Positions 23,979 through 33,897 of a stretch of 64,000 nt of DNA are shown here, one piece after another. Position numbers and translations under genes: made by a program. Under the pieces are notes generated by a model. That model was not told the origin of the DNA and did no database searches. It was given only the letters and a program-made list of their open reading frames with translations. This DNA is from Belliella alkalica (lineage in GTDB: Bacteria; Bacteroidota; Bacteroidia; Cytophagales; Cyclobacteriaceae), in assembly GCF_022549785.1 (NCBI RefSeq), contig NZ_JAKZGO010000012.1:1-64000 (forward strand), in the 5' to 3' direction. Positions within the stretch are counted from its first letter, which is position 1. Each line of letters starts with the position of its first letter.

Positions 23979-26404
23979 GATATTGGTTTAAGTAAAGTGG
24001 AAAATAAAATGTTTTGATTGTCTTCTTTTTTCCTCAGTTTGAAATTAACGTATTGTCCATTTGCCCACTTTTGAAGAAAATTATCATAAAATCTACTTCC
24101 TGGGTTACCTGATTGCCCTCCTGGATATATGCCAAATGCTTGTGGTTCTTTACCGAGTTCTACCACCATTCGCCAACTCGCACCATGTCTTCCTGATGTA
24201 GCATTGAGAATACCTGCTCCTCCTCCCGTAGATACACCTGCATGCGAAAATGATTTGAAATTAGGTACCAAATGCTGGATTGTTGTATTCTTATATGTAG
24301 CCCACTCGATATTTCCTTTATCGGTTTTAAAGTTTTCTATTTGCACCAACATGGAGTCAAAACTTACCCTGAGATGATATTTTGCTGTTTCTATTGCAGT
24401 TGTTGATTTTATATCAAATAAATTTGACTCAGGTTCAGATTTTAATAATTGGACAGTTTGATATTTGTTTGGTAACACGACCTCTTGTTTCAAACCAATC
24501 AAATCTTGCCAAACACTTCTATTCAAATACATCCACCATAAATCAAATATAGTTGCTTCTTCTTGGTTTGGATTGGTGTGGTAATCCCATGTAGAAAGCT
24601 GATTGATGATTTTGGCTATGCCATCAAGCTTGACAAATGCACTATCCTCTTGAACCAAGTTCAACATGGTAGGAAGTGCTTCGGAAGCATGCAAATTAAA
24701 ATTATCAAACTGCAAATTCATCATATCCTCAATGCGAATATCTGTGAGTACTGATAATCTATTATTGAGTCTCCTATTTCTATAATGCTCAAAGCTATTG
24801 TCAAAAACAAAGTAAGGATAAGATGGATCTACAGGATGTTGATTTGCGGAAGAGACGTAGCCTCGTTCGGGATTCAGTGTGGCTGCATTGTGCTCATTAG
24901 GAATAAACTCCCTCCATTCCATATTTGGATCATTACCATCCATCAAGAACTTTCCTTGGCCCTTCCATTTCAGAGGGAATCTCCCCTGTACCTTCAAAGC
25001 AATATCACCAGAACTAGAAGCGAACACAAAGTTTTGTGCAGGCGAAGTATAGAAGTTTAGTGCCTCTATGTAATCCTCATGATTTCGACCTTTATTCAAA
25101 AGCAAGAAGGTCTTTTGTTCATTGGAAGGTAAATGTGCTGTCCATTTCAAAGCGAAGTTTAAATCCTTTCTCTCAGAACGGAAGTTTTTATCATATACAA
25201 TAGGGCCATGATGTGTGTAGACAATCGTATCTACAAAATCAGGTTGTCCTTTTATTTTTATCTCTTCAATTCTAAATGTACTTTGTATCCACTGATCGTT
25301 GTAGAGATACTCTGTTCTATCTTCTTTTCGAAACTGAATAGAATACCAGTCCCTTGTATCTCTGGTGGCATTGGTAACTCCCCAAGCTATATTTTCATTG
25401 AAACCTGATATTATTCCCAATGCTCCTGGTAATGTAGCACCCTTGACACTATGATTAGGTGTAGTCAACTGCATCGCATACCATAATGATGGTAGATTTA
25501 ACCCCAAATGCGGGTCATTAGCTAAAATTGGATTACCGCTTTGGGTTTTAGATCCTGCCACTGCCCAATTATTTGATCCAATCCCTGGCTCTGGCTGGAT
25601 CATTGTTTTTATAAAAATATCTTCTTCGGGATATTTGATACTGTCTGGAATACTTATCTGTAGAGGATCAAAATCCCAAATCTTCCCAGCCTCAATAATG
25701 GGGTCATTTTCTTCTGGGAACAAAGGAAACAACTTCTCCAACAGCTCTTCACCCAGTACTTTTCTTAGGTTGGTATATTCTAAATCTCTATCCCCTACAA
25801 GCATATCTGCCATGTATTTCAAAAGTAGAATTGATTTGTAAGCCGACCATTCTTCAGGTCTATAATTCAAGATTTTATATTCAATAGGTAACCGAGCGTC
25901 AGTGAGCTCAGCAATGTATTGATTGACACCAGCTGCATAAGCTCTCACCAAACGGAATGTTTCAGGGTCATTAACTTCCAAAAACTCGACTCCTTGTTCA
26001 GCAGCATGTGGTAATCCTTTTCTTCTGGTCATCCTGTCCAAGTCCAAAGCGATATCACCAACTATCTCAGACAGCCTGCCTGCTGCTGCCATAGTTTGGA
26101 ATTCCATTTGCCAAAGTCTATGCTTCGCTGTAATGTAACCTTGAGCTCTGTATAGGTCTTCTTCGTTTTGGGCATAAATATGTGGGATCAAATCCTCGTC
26201 GTAAGTTACTGTGACAGCTTCTGAGAGTCCTGAGATTTCTATTTCCTCTTCAGAAAGCTGGTCTTCAGAGAAGGCGTTTTGCCAAAATCCATGATACGGA
26301 TCAAGTAATTTGCCTAGTGACGGAATAGATCCAAACTGAAGGGAAAGTGCTACACCCAGGGATATGGTGACTATTAATGAAAGTGCAAAACCTATGTATC
26401 TCAT
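23975..26404 (-). CDS. Penicillin acylase family N-terminal nucleophile hydrolase
   Basis: An 809-residue exported Ntn hydrolase. A signal anchor (about residues 4-24) precedes the alpha-subunit region (RAQGYITAKHRLWQMEF). The autocleavage site is at GIGSNNWAV, so Ser277 would become the N-terminal nucleophile of the beta subunit; LANDPHLGL and GASWRMVVELG match family motifs. Relatives cleave amides of penicillins, acyl-homoserine lactones or other N-acyl compounds; the substrate here is unknown. It is followed by a 4-nt-overlapping membrane protein gene. Confidence 0.93.
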   Translation of the reverse strand: MRYIGFALSLIVTISLGVALSLQFGSIPSLGKLLDPYHGFWQNAFSEDQLSEEEIEISGLSEAVTVTYDEDLIPHIYAQNEEDLYRAQGYITAKHRLWQMEFQTMAAAGRLSEIVGDIALDLDRMTRRKGLPHAAEQGVEFLEVNDPETFRLVRAYAAGVNQYIAELTDARLPIEYKILNYRPEEWSAYKSILLLKYMADMLVGDRDLEYTNLRKVLGEELLEKLFPLFPEENDPIIEAGKIWDFDPLQISIPDSIKYPEEDIFIKTMIQPEPGIGSNNWAVAGSKTQSGNPILANDPHLGLNLPSLWYAMQLTTPNHSVKGATLPGALGIISGFNENIAWGVTNATRDTRDWYSIQFRKEDRTEYLYNDQWIQSTFRIEEIKIKGQPDFVDTIVYTHHGPIVYDKNFRSERKDLNFALKWTAHLPSNEQKTFLLLNKGRNHEDYIEALNFYTSPAQNFVFASSSGDIALKVQGRFPLKWKGQGKFLMDGNDPNMEWREFIPNEHNAATLNPERGYVSSANQHPVDPSYPYFVFDNSFEHYRNRRLNNRLSVLTDIRIEDMMNLQFDNFNLHASEALPTMLNLVQEDSAFVKLDGIAKIINQLSTWDYHTNPNQEEATIFDLWWMYLNRSVWQDLIGLKQEVVLPNKYQTVQLLKSEPESNLFDIKSTTAIETAKYHLRVSFDSMLVQIENFKTDKGNIEWATYKNTTIQHLVPNFKSFSHAGVSTGGGAGILNATSGRHGASWRMVVELGKEPQAFGIYPGGQSGNPGSRFYDNFLQKWANGQYVNFKLRKKEDNQNILFSTLLKPIS

Positions 26405-26613
26405 ATTAAATTTCCTAAAGGACTGTAATTTAAAGAAAATCTTAGATTTGATATGCGATTATTGGTTTTTTGGATGAAAAAGATGATTGTAAAACGTTAT
26501 TGGTAATGGGAAGGTTAAGAGGTTAATGTGGTAAAAAGTTGGGAGGTTGCGGGGTTGGTTGGATTAAAGGTTTAAAGGTAGTGAATTGACACATGATATC
26601 GGCTAAAATACTA

Positions 26614-26658
26614 AACCCCTAATCCATAAAACTATTTTTGTTTGATGGATTAGGGGTT
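26614..26658. terminator. Hairpin downstream of aconitase
   Basis: AACCCCTAATCCAT (26614-26627) pairs perfectly with ATGGATTAGGGGTT (26645-26658) over a 17-nt loop, 20 nt past the aconitase stop. There is no T-run, so the terminator call is tentative. The upstream gap (26495-26600) also carries low-complexity words such as AAGGTTAAGAGGTTAATG. Confidence 0.5.
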
Positions 26659-26677
26659 AAAGGGTTAGAACTCAAAT

Positions 26678-29452
26678 CTACTTCGCCAAAAACTCTCTCA
26701 AAACATAATGAAGTATTCCTCCATTTTTGTAATATTCGATTTCTATGGCTGAGTCAAGTCTGCAAACTACTTCAAATGTCTGGGTGAATTCATCCTCACG
26801 TGTTGCTTCTACCTGAAGTGTTTTAAGCGGTGATAATCCATCACTTATATCTTTTATCGTAAAGCTTTCTTTACCTGTCAATCCTAATGTTTCCGCAGTC
26901 TCTCCATCGCTATACTGAAGCGGTAAAACACCCATTCCTACTAGATTGCTTCTGTGGATTCTTTCATAACTCTCAGCCAAAACTGCCTTGATTCCCAACA
27001 AACTTGTTCCCTTGGCAGCCCAGTCTCTAGAGGATCCACTTCCATATTCTTTACCTGCTAAGACAATCAAAGGTGTGTTTTGGGATTGGTATTTTTGGGA
27101 TGCATCATAGACACTCATTTCTTCACCACTAGGAATATAAGTAGTGTAGCCACCTTCTTTTTGTGCAAGTTGATTTTTGATTCTGACATTGGCAAAAGTT
27201 CCCCTTACCATGACTTCATCGTTTCCTCTTCTTGAGCCATATGAGTTGAAGTCTTTTTTCTCTACTCCCCTGCCATTGAGATATTGTCCTGCTGGACTTT
27301 GAAGAGAAAAGGATCCTGCTGGAGAAATGTGATCTGTAGTAATCGAATCACCAAGTTTCAAAAGAACATTCGCTCCGTTGATATCTTTAGGTTCCAAGAC
27401 TTCCTCAGGCAAGCCATTGAAAAACGGTACTTCTTTGATATAAGTACTTTCGTCAGACCACTGATAGATTTCATCCTTTGGTGCTTCCAAATTCTTCCAT
27501 TGCTCATTTCCTTCAAAGATCTCTCCATAACTCTTTTCAAAATCTGCTGGTGAGAGCACCTTGTTCATGACTTCAAAAATCTCGTCATTGCTCGGCCAAA
27601 TATCTTTTAAATACACAGGCTCTAAATTAGGATCGTAACCGACTGGTTCATTGTTTAGATCTACATCTACCCGACCAGCCAATGCATAGGCTACTACCAG
27701 CATCGGAGACATCAGGTAATTCATCTTGACCTGAGGATGTACCCTTGCTTCAAAATTTCTATTTCCTGACAATACTGAGCTTACTACCAAATCATTTTCT
27801 TCAACTGCTTTTGCAATATGGCTTGGAAGTGGCCCTGAATTACCGATACAAGATGTGCAGCCATATCCGACAACATGGAATCTCAATGCTTCCAAATCAT
27901 CCAAAAGTCCTGCTGAGGTCAAATAATCCGTCACCACCTTAGATCCTGGTGCCAAGGATGTTTTTACCCAAGGCTTGACATCCAAACCTCTTTCTCTTGC
28001 TTTTCTTGCCACCAATCCTGCTCCGATCATTACGGATGGGTTGGAGGTATTGGTGCAGGAAGTGATCGCTGCAATGACTATGGATCCATCATAGAGTGCA
28101 AACTTCTCGTTATTGAGCTTTACAACTACTGATTTTAAGCCATTTTTAACCTTAGTTTCGTACTCAACTGTAGCAGAAGTTTCTTTTTGATTGTCGGCAT
28201 TTTGGCTTCCACCCTCTCCATACCAACGGCCTTCATCCCTTTTGTCTATCGGAATATATTCTCTTCCATGGACTTCACTCAAAAGCTCCCCAAATTTCTG
28301 TTTGAATTCACGAACCAAAATTTTGTCCTGTGGTCTTTTTGGCCCTGAGACGGTAGGCTCCACACTACTTAAATCAAGTTCAACTATTGAGCTATACTTT
28401 ATTTTATCCTCCCCTTCCCTCCACAGCATATTTGCTTTGGTGTACTCTTCCACTAATTTGATTTGATCTGCTTCCCTATTAGTCTTAGACATATAATCCA
28501 ACGTACGATCATCAATAGGAAAATAGGTAACCGTACAACCAAATTCCGGTGACATGTTGGAAATAGTAGCCCTATCAGGAACTGTCAAGTTATCCAAGCC
28601 AGAACCAAAGACTTCCACAAACTTTCCTACGACTCCATGTTCTCTAAGTAATTGGGTAATCGTCAAGACCATATCCGTGGCGGTAGTTCCTAGGGGCAGT
28701 TTTCCTGTCAATTTCAACCCTACCACTTCAGGCATGATAAAATAAATCGGTTGGCCTAAAATCGCTGCCTCTGCCTCAATTCCTCCTACACCCCAAGCGA
28801 CTACACCGATTCCATTGACCATAGGTGTATGTGAATCCGTACCTACCAAAGTATCTGGAAAAACGTTTCCATCTCTAGCAATCACTCCTTGTGCTAAATA
28901 TTCTAAGTTTACCTGATGGCAAATCCCCATTCCCGGAGGAACAACAGAAAAATTATCAAAGGCTTTTTGTGCCCATTTCAAAAATTGGTAACGTTCACCG
29001 TTTCTTTCATACTCTACATCTACATTTTTTTGGTAAGCGTAATTGGTACCAAAATAATCTACTTGAACAGAATGGTCAATAACCAAATCTACGGGAATCA
29101 ATGGATTGATTTTATTAGGATCCTTCCCCTTTCTTACCGCCTCAGCCCTTAGTGATGCAATATCAACTACCGCTGGCACTCCTGTAAAATCCTGCATCAA
29201 AACCCTCGCAGGCTTGAAAGGAATGTCTTTATCGGATGGCTCAGGAGCCCAGTTTGCCAATGTTTCTACATGTTCTTTTGTGATTGCGAAATCATCAAAA
29301 TTCCTTAAGGCATTTTCAAGTAAAATTCTGATGGAAAATGGTAATTGATCAATCTTGAATCCAGCGTCTTTTAGAGCATTTAAGCTCCAGTAATTAAAAT
29401 TGCCTTTGGATGTACTGATTGTTTTTTTAGCATTAAAAGGATTGAGTGACAT
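26678..29452 (-). CDS. acnA: Aconitate hydratase A
   Basis: A 924-residue TCA-cycle enzyme converting citrate to isocitrate, of the AcnA/IRP1 group by length and domain order. The [4Fe-4S] ligand region reads ITSCTNTSNPSVM and later GCTSCIGNSGPL. The swivelling C-terminal domain has DSITTDHISPAGSF and AGKEYGSGSSRDWAAKG with the active-site serine and arginine. It stands alone: neighbours on both sides are unrelated. It is followed by a palindromic hairpin. Confidence 0.97.
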   Translation of the reverse strand: MSLNPFNAKKTISTSKGNFNYWSLNALKDAGFKIDQLPFSIRILLENALRNFDDFAITKEHVETLANWAPEPSDKDIPFKPARVLMQDFTGVPAVVDIASLRAEAVRKGKDPNKINPLIPVDLVIDHSVQVDYFGTNYAYQKNVDVEYERNGERYQFLKWAQKAFDNFSVVPPGMGICHQVNLEYLAQGVIARDGNVFPDTLVGTDSHTPMVNGIGVVAWGVGGIEAEAAILGQPIYFIMPEVVGLKLTGKLPLGTTATDMVLTITQLLREHGVVGKFVEVFGSGLDNLTVPDRATISNMSPEFGCTVTYFPIDDRTLDYMSKTNREADQIKLVEEYTKANMLWREGEDKIKYSSIVELDLSSVEPTVSGPKRPQDKILVREFKQKFGELLSEVHGREYIPIDKRDEGRWYGEGGSQNADNQKETSATVEYETKVKNGLKSVVVKLNNEKFALYDGSIVIAAITSCTNTSNPSVMIGAGLVARKARERGLDVKPWVKTSLAPGSKVVTDYLTSAGLLDDLEALRFHVVGYGCTSCIGNSGPLPSHIAKAVEENDLVVSSVLSGNRNFEARVHPQVKMNYLMSPMLVVAYALAGRVDVDLNNEPVGYDPNLEPVYLKDIWPSNDEIFEVMNKVLSPADFEKSYGEIFEGNEQWKNLEAPKDEIYQWSDESTYIKEVPFFNGLPEEVLEPKDINGANVLLKLGDSITTDHISPAGSFSLQSPAGQYLNGRGVEKKDFNSYGSRRGNDEVMVRGTFANVRIKNQLAQKEGGYTTYIPSGEEMSVYDASQKYQSQNTPLIVLAGKEYGSGSSRDWAAKGTSLLGIKAVLAESYERIHRSNLVGMGVLPLQYSDGETAETLGLTGKESFTIKDISDGLSPLKTLQVEATREDEFTQTFEVVCRLDSAIEIEYYKNGGILHYVLREFLAK

Positions 29453-29606
29453 AAATAGACTTCTTTTTTAGTGGAAAATCATTTTAAAAATAATACATAT
29501 AAATAACCCACTTCCAAAGAGAAAAATTCACTAGTTTGCGATTAATTCACCTTTTGGAGGATATTTTATAATTTAACACCCCCTTTAATAGTTTCAAATA
29601 GCTTAA

Positions 29607-30662
29607 ATGTGTTTAATAATGAATTACGTTTTAATTATTCTCTCCAGCTTTTTGATTATTTCAGGAATTCTGCCTTTGATCAAACATGATAATTGGACTT
29701 TTAGGGTTTTTGAATACCCGCGAGCACAAAAATTAATTATTTCGATCATTATATTATCTCTTTGGTTTGTAAAAACTGGGCTTAACCATGAACTCTCGGA
29801 CTTTTTCTTCATATTACCTATTTTCAGTCTAGCGATTTATTTGATGGTGAAAATTTACCCTTTTACTTCATTGGGTAAAAAAATGATTGTGAATAGTACC
29901 TCTGATGATATGGAATCAGTGCATCTTTTGGTACTTAATGTCTATCAGTTTAATACTGATTACCAGAAAACCGTTAACCTTATCCAAAAAGTAAAACCAG
30001 ATGTTTTCTTTCTTGTAGAAACCAATCAGGAATGGGCAGATGCAGTAGCTATTTTTAAAAAAGATTACCCATATCATATTGAAGTACCCTTGGAGAATAC
30101 TTATGGTCTTCTTTTTTATTCAAAATTTGAAATTACTAATCAATCAGTCAATTACTTGATAGACGAGGAAATCCCTTCTATTGAATTGGACATGATTGTG
30201 AATCCCAAAAAGTCAATCCGGGTATACGGCATTCATCCTACCCCACCTGTTCCTGGTGAAAATCCTAGCAGTACAGAAAGAGATGCTGAAATATTGATCA
30301 TTGGCAAAAAAGCCAAAAAACAAACAGGACCTTGCATCGTCATGGGGGATCTGAATGACGTAGGTTGGTCTTATTCAAGTGAATTGTTTTTGAAAATAAG
30401 TGGACTTTTGGATTTACGTAGAGGGAGAGGTCTTTTCAACACCTTTCATGCCAAGTACTTCTTTCTAAGATGGCCGCTTGATCATATTTTTGTAAGCAAA
30501 CATTTCACAGTTAAAGATATGTGTAGACATCCTGCTGTAGGTTCCGATCATTTTCCAATCGGTACAGTCTTACATTTGGAAAAAAATGGCGACAATGAAT
30601 GTATGAATGCTGATCAAGCTGATAAGCTAGAAGCTGAACAAAAAATAGAAGCTGCTGAATAA
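29607..30662 (+). CDS. Endonuclease/exonuclease/phosphatase family protein with N-terminal membrane anchor
   Basis: A 351-residue protein with about two or three hydrophobic spans (first VLIILSSFLIISGILPLI) and then an EEP domain: VLNVYQFNTDYQ, KPDVFFLVETNQEW, GDLNDVGW, LDHIFVSKHF and GSDHFPIGTV. These supply the Asn, Glu, Asp and His metal/catalytic residues. Family members cut phosphodiester bonds in nucleic acids, sphingolipids or phosphoinositides; the substrate is unknown. A second possible start is ATG at 29619. The C-terminus is a short Glu/Ala-rich tail. Confidence 0.88.
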   Translation: MCLIMNYVLIILSSFLIISGILPLIKHDNWTFRVFEYPRAQKLIISIIILSLWFVKTGLNHELSDFFFILPIFSLAIYLMVKIYPFTSLGKKMIVNSTSDDMESVHLLVLNVYQFNTDYQKTVNLIQKVKPDVFFLVETNQEWADAVAIFKKDYPYHIEVPLENTYGLLFYSKFEITNQSVNYLIDEEIPSIELDMIVNPKKSIRVYGIHPTPPVPGENPSSTERDAEILIIGKKAKKQTGPCIVMGDLNDVGWSYSSELFLKISGLLDLRRGRGLFNTFHAKYFFLRWPLDHIFVSKHFTVKDMCRHPAVGSDHFPIGTVLHLEKNGDNECMNADQADKLEAEQKIEAAE

Positions 30663-30689
30663 GGGAAGCGTTTTTTCAATCAATGTATA

Positions 30690-32516
30690 CTATTTTGAGC
30701 CTCTGCTGAGAACCAAAATCTGCTTGACCCCATTAAAATTATTTGTTGAAAGCTGAATTTTATTGCTTCTATCAATCGCACCAACATAAATCAAATGCTT
30801 TTCGGCCAAAATTGATTTAACATGTTCTGAATTTTTCAAATTTGCCTCACTGATATGCTCTCCAACTTCAAGAATGTTAAATTCGGAACCTTCGGCAAAT
30901 GCCAATTCCGAAAATAAGCTCTCAAGATTTTTTTGAAATGATAATTGGGCAATATATCTGGCTGCCAATTGATGGGACAACACAGTACTAACTTGATCAG
31001 TGTGCTCTCTAATCAACTGTTCTACAGTAGGATCCCCAAGAAGCGTAATAATTTTTGACTTGAAGTCAATATTTTCATTTTTGATATTTGCCAAAATCAA
31101 GGAAATCCTGAAAGCTAAATCATCTTGCAAGTTAATCACTATGTTTTCATGGTTTGAATGGACAAGAGAGTTTAGAAAATCCTTTTGAAAATAATCCTTT
31201 TCTGAATCAAAAACATGGTGAGATTTATTGAGGTTTACAAAGCTGTTGTAATCTATGAAGTCTTCAATGTTTCCAATTGGCCAAGTATTGCCAATGACCG
31301 CAATATCTTTGGAAATGAGCTCACTAGGAGCACATATTTCATTCATATCTGCAACTTTTTGCTTAACCAGATGAGGTTGATAATTTAGCGATTTGATATT
31401 TCCTGTCAAAAAAATCAACCAATCGTCATTTCCCAAATTTTCACTAAATGGACATAGCTGAACATTTAGCCTACCTTCTTTGGCTCCTGAAAAACCAATC
31501 AAGCTTCCACCTGAGAACGACATAAGAAGTTCATGAAAACTTTTTCCAATCAGATTCCTTGCCTTCTTGAATCGCTTTGGATCTACAAAATGAATTCTCG
31601 CCCCAGCAAATGAAAGTGTTTCATAGAAAATATTGTAGTAACTCATATCTACCATTGCCCTAGACATCACGCTCCCAATCACATCACTTGGAGTAGTGAC
31701 TGCAAACAAATTCCCTACTTTAGATGCTGTCAAAAGTTTGGCTATCTGACTACTTTCCTTGTTTGCAGAAAGCTCCAAAAGACATTTTACAGGTTGATTC
31801 GCCAAATGCCTGTCATTAAGGTAATTAAAAAACTTTTTGTTGTTGACAAGATTGGTAAGAAGCTTGAGGTTAAAATTATCTGCCTCCAATGTCGAAGTGG
31901 TGTTATCGGGTAGCAAAATCACTAATCCTAAGGCTTGAAAGATCCCTTGTCGCTGATATGTCTGAAATGACAATAAATCTCCTTGTCTTAAATAAATTTG
32001 AAGATTTGGCCATCTTCCCTTATCCATTTCCAGCCTAAAGCTAGTTACTGTGTTCGTATCTGGAAATAATAACACGACACGCTGTTTTTTTCTGTCTTGA
32101 AATGATTTGATATCAAATTCATCCAATATCATTGGCAACTTGATATTGTAATTGACAAAAAGAATATGTCCTTTTTTGTTAAATGGCAAAGTACCGCTTT
32201 TGATTTTCTCTATCAATCCAATCAATGCTGCTGACAAAACAGAGATGATAAATGAAAACAATACTAAACCCAACAAAACTTGAATCAACCCAAAAACAAG
32301 TTCATTCTTCAACTTCAAATTTGCATAACTCGATGGGTCAGCGAATAACCTGTAGCTCATTGAAAGATCACCGATCAAAACTGACATTCCGAAAATAAGA
32401 ATCGCACTTACCAGAAAAATTGCTGTTAACTGAACCCAAACAGAAGATAATGCAAAACCATCTAAGGTAAATACTCTGGCTATTTTCCTGAAAAAGGAAT
32501 TGATCTTATACCACAT
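30690..32516 (-). CDS. CASTOR/POLLUX-type ion channel protein
   Basis: A 608-residue protein with two hydrophobic segments (about residues 25-47 and 75-100). Tandem RCK-like Rossmann domains follow: HILFVNYNIKLPMILDEF, LVILLPDNTTSTLEADN, and KDIAVIGNTWPIGNIEDFI. This matches bacterial relatives of the plant CASTOR/POLLUX channels (PF06241). The likely role is a gated cation channel in the inner membrane. Its stop lies 27 bp from the convergent EEP-family gene. No partner genes are seen. Confidence 0.8.
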   Translation of the reverse strand: MWYKINSFFRKIARVFTLDGFALSSVWVQLTAIFLVSAILIFGMSVLIGDLSMSYRLFADPSSYANLKLKNELVFGLIQVLLGLVLFSFIISVLSAALIGLIEKIKSGTLPFNKKGHILFVNYNIKLPMILDEFDIKSFQDRKKQRVVLLFPDTNTVTSFRLEMDKGRWPNLQIYLRQGDLLSFQTYQRQGIFQALGLVILLPDNTTSTLEADNFNLKLLTNLVNNKKFFNYLNDRHLANQPVKCLLELSANKESSQIAKLLTASKVGNLFAVTTPSDVIGSVMSRAMVDMSYYNIFYETLSFAGARIHFVDPKRFKKARNLIGKSFHELLMSFSGGSLIGFSGAKEGRLNVQLCPFSENLGNDDWLIFLTGNIKSLNYQPHLVKQKVADMNEICAPSELISKDIAVIGNTWPIGNIEDFIDYNSFVNLNKSHHVFDSEKDYFQKDFLNSLVHSNHENIVINLQDDLAFRISLILANIKNENIDFKSKIITLLGDPTVEQLIREHTDQVSTVLSHQLAARYIAQLSFQKNLESLFSELAFAEGSEFNILEVGEHISEANLKNSEHVKSILAEKHLIYVGAIDRSNKIQLSTNNFNGVKQILVLSRGSK

Positions 32517-32788
32517 GAATTGAATTACTCAAAATTTAGAGGTTCAAGATAGGCATAGACCAATAAATAAACAAAGCCAAGGGGATGTAGAAAAGAAGAT
32601 AATCTCTATTAGAGTGTTTATAACTGCCATTTTACACACTTTGAACTAAGGTCAAACTTTTTTTGATAGGATCTAACAACTTAAAGTATGTGATAATAAA
32701 CACCAAGAGTATTTATTGAATAATGGTCAATATCTGAAATCAATGATTTTTGTCAATTTCATTGCTCTGGGAAGGATATGGTTTAGAT
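32517..32788. other. Intergenic region, no gene seen
   Basis: A+T-rich DNA between the channel start and the hairpin pair. It should hold the channel promoter, but no exact TAnnTTTG match was found. Confidence 0.3.
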
Positions 32789-32856
32789 TTGGTTTGTGAG
32801 GACACAAACCAAGGGAAGGAGCTTAGTATTGATTGGTTTGTGGGGACACAAACCAA
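32789..32856. repeat. Two near-identical hairpins, 44 bp apart
   Basis: Each has a 10-bp perfect stem TTGGTTTGTG/CACAAACCAA: 32789-32812 with loop AGGA, and 32833-32856 with loop GGGA. Sequence next to each stem is also similar (AAGGGAAGG and AAGGTAGAAGG). The form resembles a REP-like or BIME-like element. Confidence 0.8.
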
Positions 32857-32878
32857 GGTAGAAGGTATATACCATAAA

Positions 32879-32906
32879 AAAAGCCTCCTTGGGTTGGGAG
32901 GCTTTT
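32879..32906 (-). terminator. Terminator of the mla operon
   Basis: AAAAGCCTCC (32879-32888) pairs perfectly with GGAGGCTTTT (32897-32906) over an 8-nt loop. On the minus strand the stem runs on into a T-run. It lies 23 nt past the mlaD stop. Confidence 0.88.
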
Positions 32907-32928
32907 CTTATGAAGTATTTTGGCGAAA

Positions 32929-33897
32929 TTAATTTCCTTCTGCTTTGTTCATTCTTTTGAATCCTCTTCTAAATGGCCAAGTGTATTCCAATGCTTCCAA
33001 TCCCCTATTCAAGTTCATTGTTGAGCTATCAAGATTAACAAATGTGCTCTTCAAAGTATTATTGAATTCTGCATCATTGAGCAAAGTACCTAAAGCATTA
33101 TCAGAACTGTTTAATTTGTTGGTAACAGTATTTAGGTTGTCTGTCATCTTTTGGGCATTTTCAGCAGTTCCTTGTAGGTCTGTGACGGCGCTTTGAAGTT
33201 TGCTATACAATTCCTTGTCAGTAGCAAGATCGTTGAATAGCGTCCCTTCTTTGTTGAGATTTGCAGAAAAGGTAGTCATGTCAGCAAGCATTCTATTACT
33301 TTTCACAGAAGTACTTTCCAAGTTGAGTAGGATATTCCTGAAATTGATGGCAAGTGTGCTATCCGTCAAAACTGCGCCAATGATACCTTCACCTTCAGCA
33401 ATTTTCCCAGTGAGGATTTTCAGGTCATTGGTGATTGAAACCAGGTTGTTATTATTTTCTTGAAGAGTTTCCATCATTTTGTCCGTGTCTAGAGGCATTT
33501 CAGAGATTAACCTATCACCACTTTCGACCACAGGTGCTTGAGTAGTACCGCCATAGATTACAATAATCTTATTACCAATCAAACCATCCGAACTTATTGT
33601 AGCTTTAGAGTCTTTACGAATATATTCTTTTGATTTATCTTCGACATTCATTTCGATCTCTACTTGCGAGTCTCCGTAAAAGTTAATCTTCTTGACAGTA
33701 CCGATTTTCACACCTGAAAACCAGACATTATTTCCTGTCTGCAAACCAGCTACATCATCAAAAACCGCTTTCAAGCTGATGCTTTTCACAAACCTCTTTT
33801 GCTGACCACCTAAAGTCAGGATAGCGGCTACCAAGATTGCAATACCAATCAGTACAAACACGCCAACTAGGACAGATTTCTTATTATCGTTTCTCAT
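32929..33897 (-). CDS. mlaD: MlaD-family (MCE domain) lipid transport protein
   Basis: A 322-residue periplasmic protein anchored by one N-terminal span (SVLVGVFVLIGIAILVAAIL). The MCE domain follows (AVFDDVAGLQTGNNVWFSGV, KIGTVKKINFYG, SSDGLIGNKIIVI). A long helical C-terminal part rich in Asn, Leu and Thr (ILLNLESTSVKSNRMLADM) resembles coiled coils of longer MCE proteins. It forms the substrate tunnel of the ABC transporter moving phospholipid between membranes. It starts directly at the stop of the ATPase gene and is the last gene of the operon. Confidence 0.9.
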   Translation of the reverse strand: MRNDNKKSVLVGVFVLIGIAILVAAILTLGGQQKRFVKSISLKAVFDDVAGLQTGNNVWFSGVKIGTVKKINFYGDSQVEIEMNVEDKSKEYIRKDSKATISSDGLIGNKIIVIYGGTTQAPVVESGDRLISEMPLDTDKMMETLQENNNNLVSITNDLKILTGKIAEGEGIIGAVLTDSTLAINFRNILLNLESTSVKSNRMLADMTTFSANLNKEGTLFNDLATDKELYSKLQSAVTDLQGTAENAQKMTDNLNTVTNKLNSSDNALGTLLNDAEFNNTLKSTFVNLDSSTMNLNRGLEALEYTWPFRRGFKRMNKAEGN

